From Gracilaria domingensis (lineage: Eukaryota; Rhodophyta; Florideophyceae; Gracilariales; Gracilariaceae): DNA of 64,000 bases. Location of the stretch: contig VCMS01000283.1 in NCBI GenBank assembly GCA_022539475.1, forward strand, positions 43,955 to 107,954. Direction: 5' to 3'. How positions within the stretch are numbered: position 1 is the first letter of the stretch; each line of letters starts with the position of its first letter. A program made the position numbers and the translations under genes. The notes beneath the pieces are model-generated. The model ran no database searches. It had not been told where the DNA came from and saw only the letters and a list, made by a program, of their open reading frames with translations. Below, in pieces: positions 62,662 to 64,000 of the stretch.

Positions 62662-64000
62662 CTATTGCTTGCAACTCGACTCGTCGGTCACCGTATCGGG
62701 AACGGCCACTCCCACGCCTCGAAGGAAGTCGCGAATGACCGCCGCTCGCGGAGTGAGAGAAGAACTGCCGCCCACGGCGGATGCTACATCCTGAGCCCAC
62801 GGGCCGGTCGGAGCGGGAGCCGCTACAGCGGGTGGGTCAACGATCACGACTTCGTCGTCATCTCCCGTAGTGTCGGGCTCCGAGGCAACCCCCACTGGGC
62901 TCCCCTCATCCATGGGACTTCCTCCCTCTGCAGGGTCATCACCGTCATCGTCGACGTATACGAACCCACGCGGGTGCCCTTCCGGGATATATCGCTCCTC
63001 TCGGCGGCGACCAGCCGCCTCAGCGGGGCCAATTACCTCCCAAATCCACGGGTCAAAGTATACGAAGTCGCCGGCGTTGACGTTCCGTCCGGGAGAACGG
63101 TCCGACTGCCGGCGGACTCCGTCGGAAACCTGACTAGCAGGCACCTCATTCCAGTCAATCTGGTCAATGACGTCCACCAACGCGGTGGCTTCGCGCGCAT
63201 TGCGGACCGAGCCGAGCACTTCGGAGAGATCCAACGCTCGGATCGCTTGCCGGATGAGTTCCGGGATGAACCAAACTCGGTACGAATCATATGCCTCGAT
63301 GAGGAGGAAAGCCGCAACGCGGACGGTCCATTCTGTTGCCAGGATGCTCCACAGGCCGCGAGGCGGATCGTTCATGAAGTACGAGCCTATGTAAGTTAGG
63401 CAGGGCGGTAGCTCTACGTGACACCCTCGTGGGACTTCGACCGCAGGCCAGAATGACGGCAGCGGCAGGTATCGCCCAGTATGGGAGTGACGCGCAATGC
63501 GTTCCACCTCCGTGCACTGGTACGGCACCAGTACCCCGAAGCGGGAACGCCATTTCCTCTCGAAGCGGAGGCCTTCATGAAATTGAGACCGTCCAGGACG
63601 GCGAAGGAACCGGAACTCGGCGCGAAGGATCGGCCGCGCCCACAGGATCAACTCCTGCTGCGGCTGAACGGTATCCGAATATCGGTCAATTTCGTCCAAC
63701 GCGTTGGCTAGATGGTCGCCGTAGCCGACCTCGCCGAAAGTTCGGTAACGTGCCACATCGTACTGGTACTGTGCCGGCACCGGATGTTCGTTCGGAGCTC
63801 GGAAGTGTCGCGCGTACCCAATGCGGGCCATCTCATTGCGAGCGAATTGTCTCGTCCCGTTTCGACCTACAAACAGGCAGCTCGGTATAACCGCAACGCG
63901 GGCGATCCAGTCCCATGAACGGGTAACGTCAGCAGGAAGCCCACCAGGGAGTTGACCGTCGACAGCGTACGAGTCGACGAGCTCTGTATCCCGAACGGCT
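62662..64000 (-). CDS. Antisense ORF of the young gypsy element (partial, 5' end outside)
   Basis: Open from the right edge of the window to the stop at 62662, on the strand opposite gag-pol; the first Met inside the window is at 63831 (389 codons to the stop), but the frame continues upstream and matches the left copy, which supplies the N-terminus. No known domain is recognised. Visible features: a Trp/Arg/Tyr-rich globular region (FRAPNEHPVPAQYQYDVARY, FERKWRSRFGVLVPYQ), a hydrophobic helix (VRVAAFLLIEAY), and an acidic tail with DDDEVVIVD, a pattern like a SUMO-interacting motif. It is not env-like: no signal peptide or clear membrane anchor. Both young copies keep it open. Some plant LTR retrotransposons carry antisense ORFs in this position (for example Grande and RIRE2); relation to those is untested. 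Confidence 0.75.
   Translation of the reverse strand, partial: AVRDTELVDSYAVDGQLPGGLPADVTRSWDWIARVAVIPSCLFVGRNGTRQFARNEMARIGYARHFRAPNEHPVPAQYQYDVARYRTFGEVGYGDHLANALDEIDRYSDTVQPQQELILWARPILRAEFRFLRRPGRSQFHEGLRFERKWRSRFGVLVPYQCTEVERIARHSHTGRYLPLPSFWPAVEVPRGCHVELPPCLTYIGSYFMNDPPRGLWSILATEWTVRVAAFLLIEAYDSYRVWFIPELIRQAIRALDLSEVLGSVRNAREATALVDVIDQIDWNEVPASQVSDGVRRQSDRSPGRNVNAGDFVYFDPWIWEVIGPAEAAGRRREERYIPEGHPRGFVYVDDDGDDPAEGGSPMDEGSPVGVASEPDTTGDDDEVVIVDPPAVAAPAPTGPWAQDVASAVGGSSSLTPRAAVIRDFLRGVGVAVPDTVTDESSCKQ

Larger units (their letters stand above)
53775..64000 (+). mobile_element. Young Ty3/gypsy chromovirus-like element, runs off the right edge
   Basis: Order: 5' LTR, PBS, gag, pol (PR-RT-RH-IN), chromodomain in another frame, an internal polypurine tract, and an antisense ORF continuing past 64000. 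By comparison with the minus-strand copy, the 3' LTR should begin about 445 bp beyond the window, giving a full length near 11.5 kb. gag, pol and the antisense ORF are uninterrupted, so the copy could be autonomous. It is inserted inside the antisense ORF of another copy in opposite orientation; the 5 bases before it are GCATC, the presumed target duplication. Confidence 0.92.

Noticed and set aside
62662-64000. Envelope-like gene in the antisense ORF (errantivirus type)
   Set aside because: It is on the wrong strand, with no signal peptide, no cleavage site and no clear transmembrane anchor.

Overview
Eukaryotic nuclear DNA dominated by transposable elements of several classes and ages, with only about two ordinary host-type genes. 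There is no sign of operons, Shine-Dalgarno sites or CRISPR. A serine palmitoyltransferase LCB1-like gene without obvious introns, sitting among Ty3/gypsy chromovirus-like, Ty1/copia, hAT, pogo-like and tnp2/Plavaka-like elements, would fit an intron-poor, retrotransposon-rich alga such as a florideophyte red alga. That assignment is inference only.

Layout. 1-5.2 kb: two convergent genes, a coiled-coil ORF broken by frameshifts (+) and a 1075-aa transposase-like protein (-), probably one DNA transposon. 5.4-6.8 kb: a cluster of hairpins and a 330-bp direct duplication. 9.7-15.1 kb: decayed Ty3/gypsy element 1 (-), interrupted by a 454-bp MITE. 17.7-19.3 kb: decayed hAT transposase (-). 19.8-24.1 kb: decayed Ty3/gypsy element 2 (-), truncated in RT. 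25.0-29.9 kb: decayed Ty1/copia element (-), its RT split by two more MITE-like insertions. 30.36-32.43 kb: a complete pogo/Tc1-like transposon with an intact transposase, TIRs and a TA target duplication. 33.4-33.6 kb: a 50-bp tandem repeat. 34.7-35.4 kb: a diverged solo LTR. 36.7-40 kb: a dispersed repeat family with a tRNA-like stretch. 41.4-42.9 kb: LCB1-like gene (-), with one apparent frame break. 44.1-44.8 kb: a Ser/Lys/Arg-rich protein (-). 45.3-51.8 kb: AT-rich, no gene seen. 51.8-64 kb: two young copies of one Ty3/gypsy family. The 3' end of a (-) copy is interrupted by a near-complete (+) copy running off the right edge.

The (+) copy has a TG...CA LTR, PBS, gag, a probable -1 frameshift site, pol (PR-RT-RH-IN), a chromodomain in another frame, and a large antisense ORF before the 3' LTR. 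The antisense ORF is preserved in both copies and has its own TATA-like motif. The same 14-nt polypurine tract lies on both sides of it, suggesting it was added as a module.

Most notable: (1) the antisense-ORF retrotransposon with duplicated polypurine tract; (2) a foldback MITE family rich in GGATATC/GGACATC with 3-bp target duplications, where conceptual removal of one copy restores the copia YVDD reading frame exactly; (3) at least eight unrelated, perfect or near-perfect short hairpins outside coding sequence.
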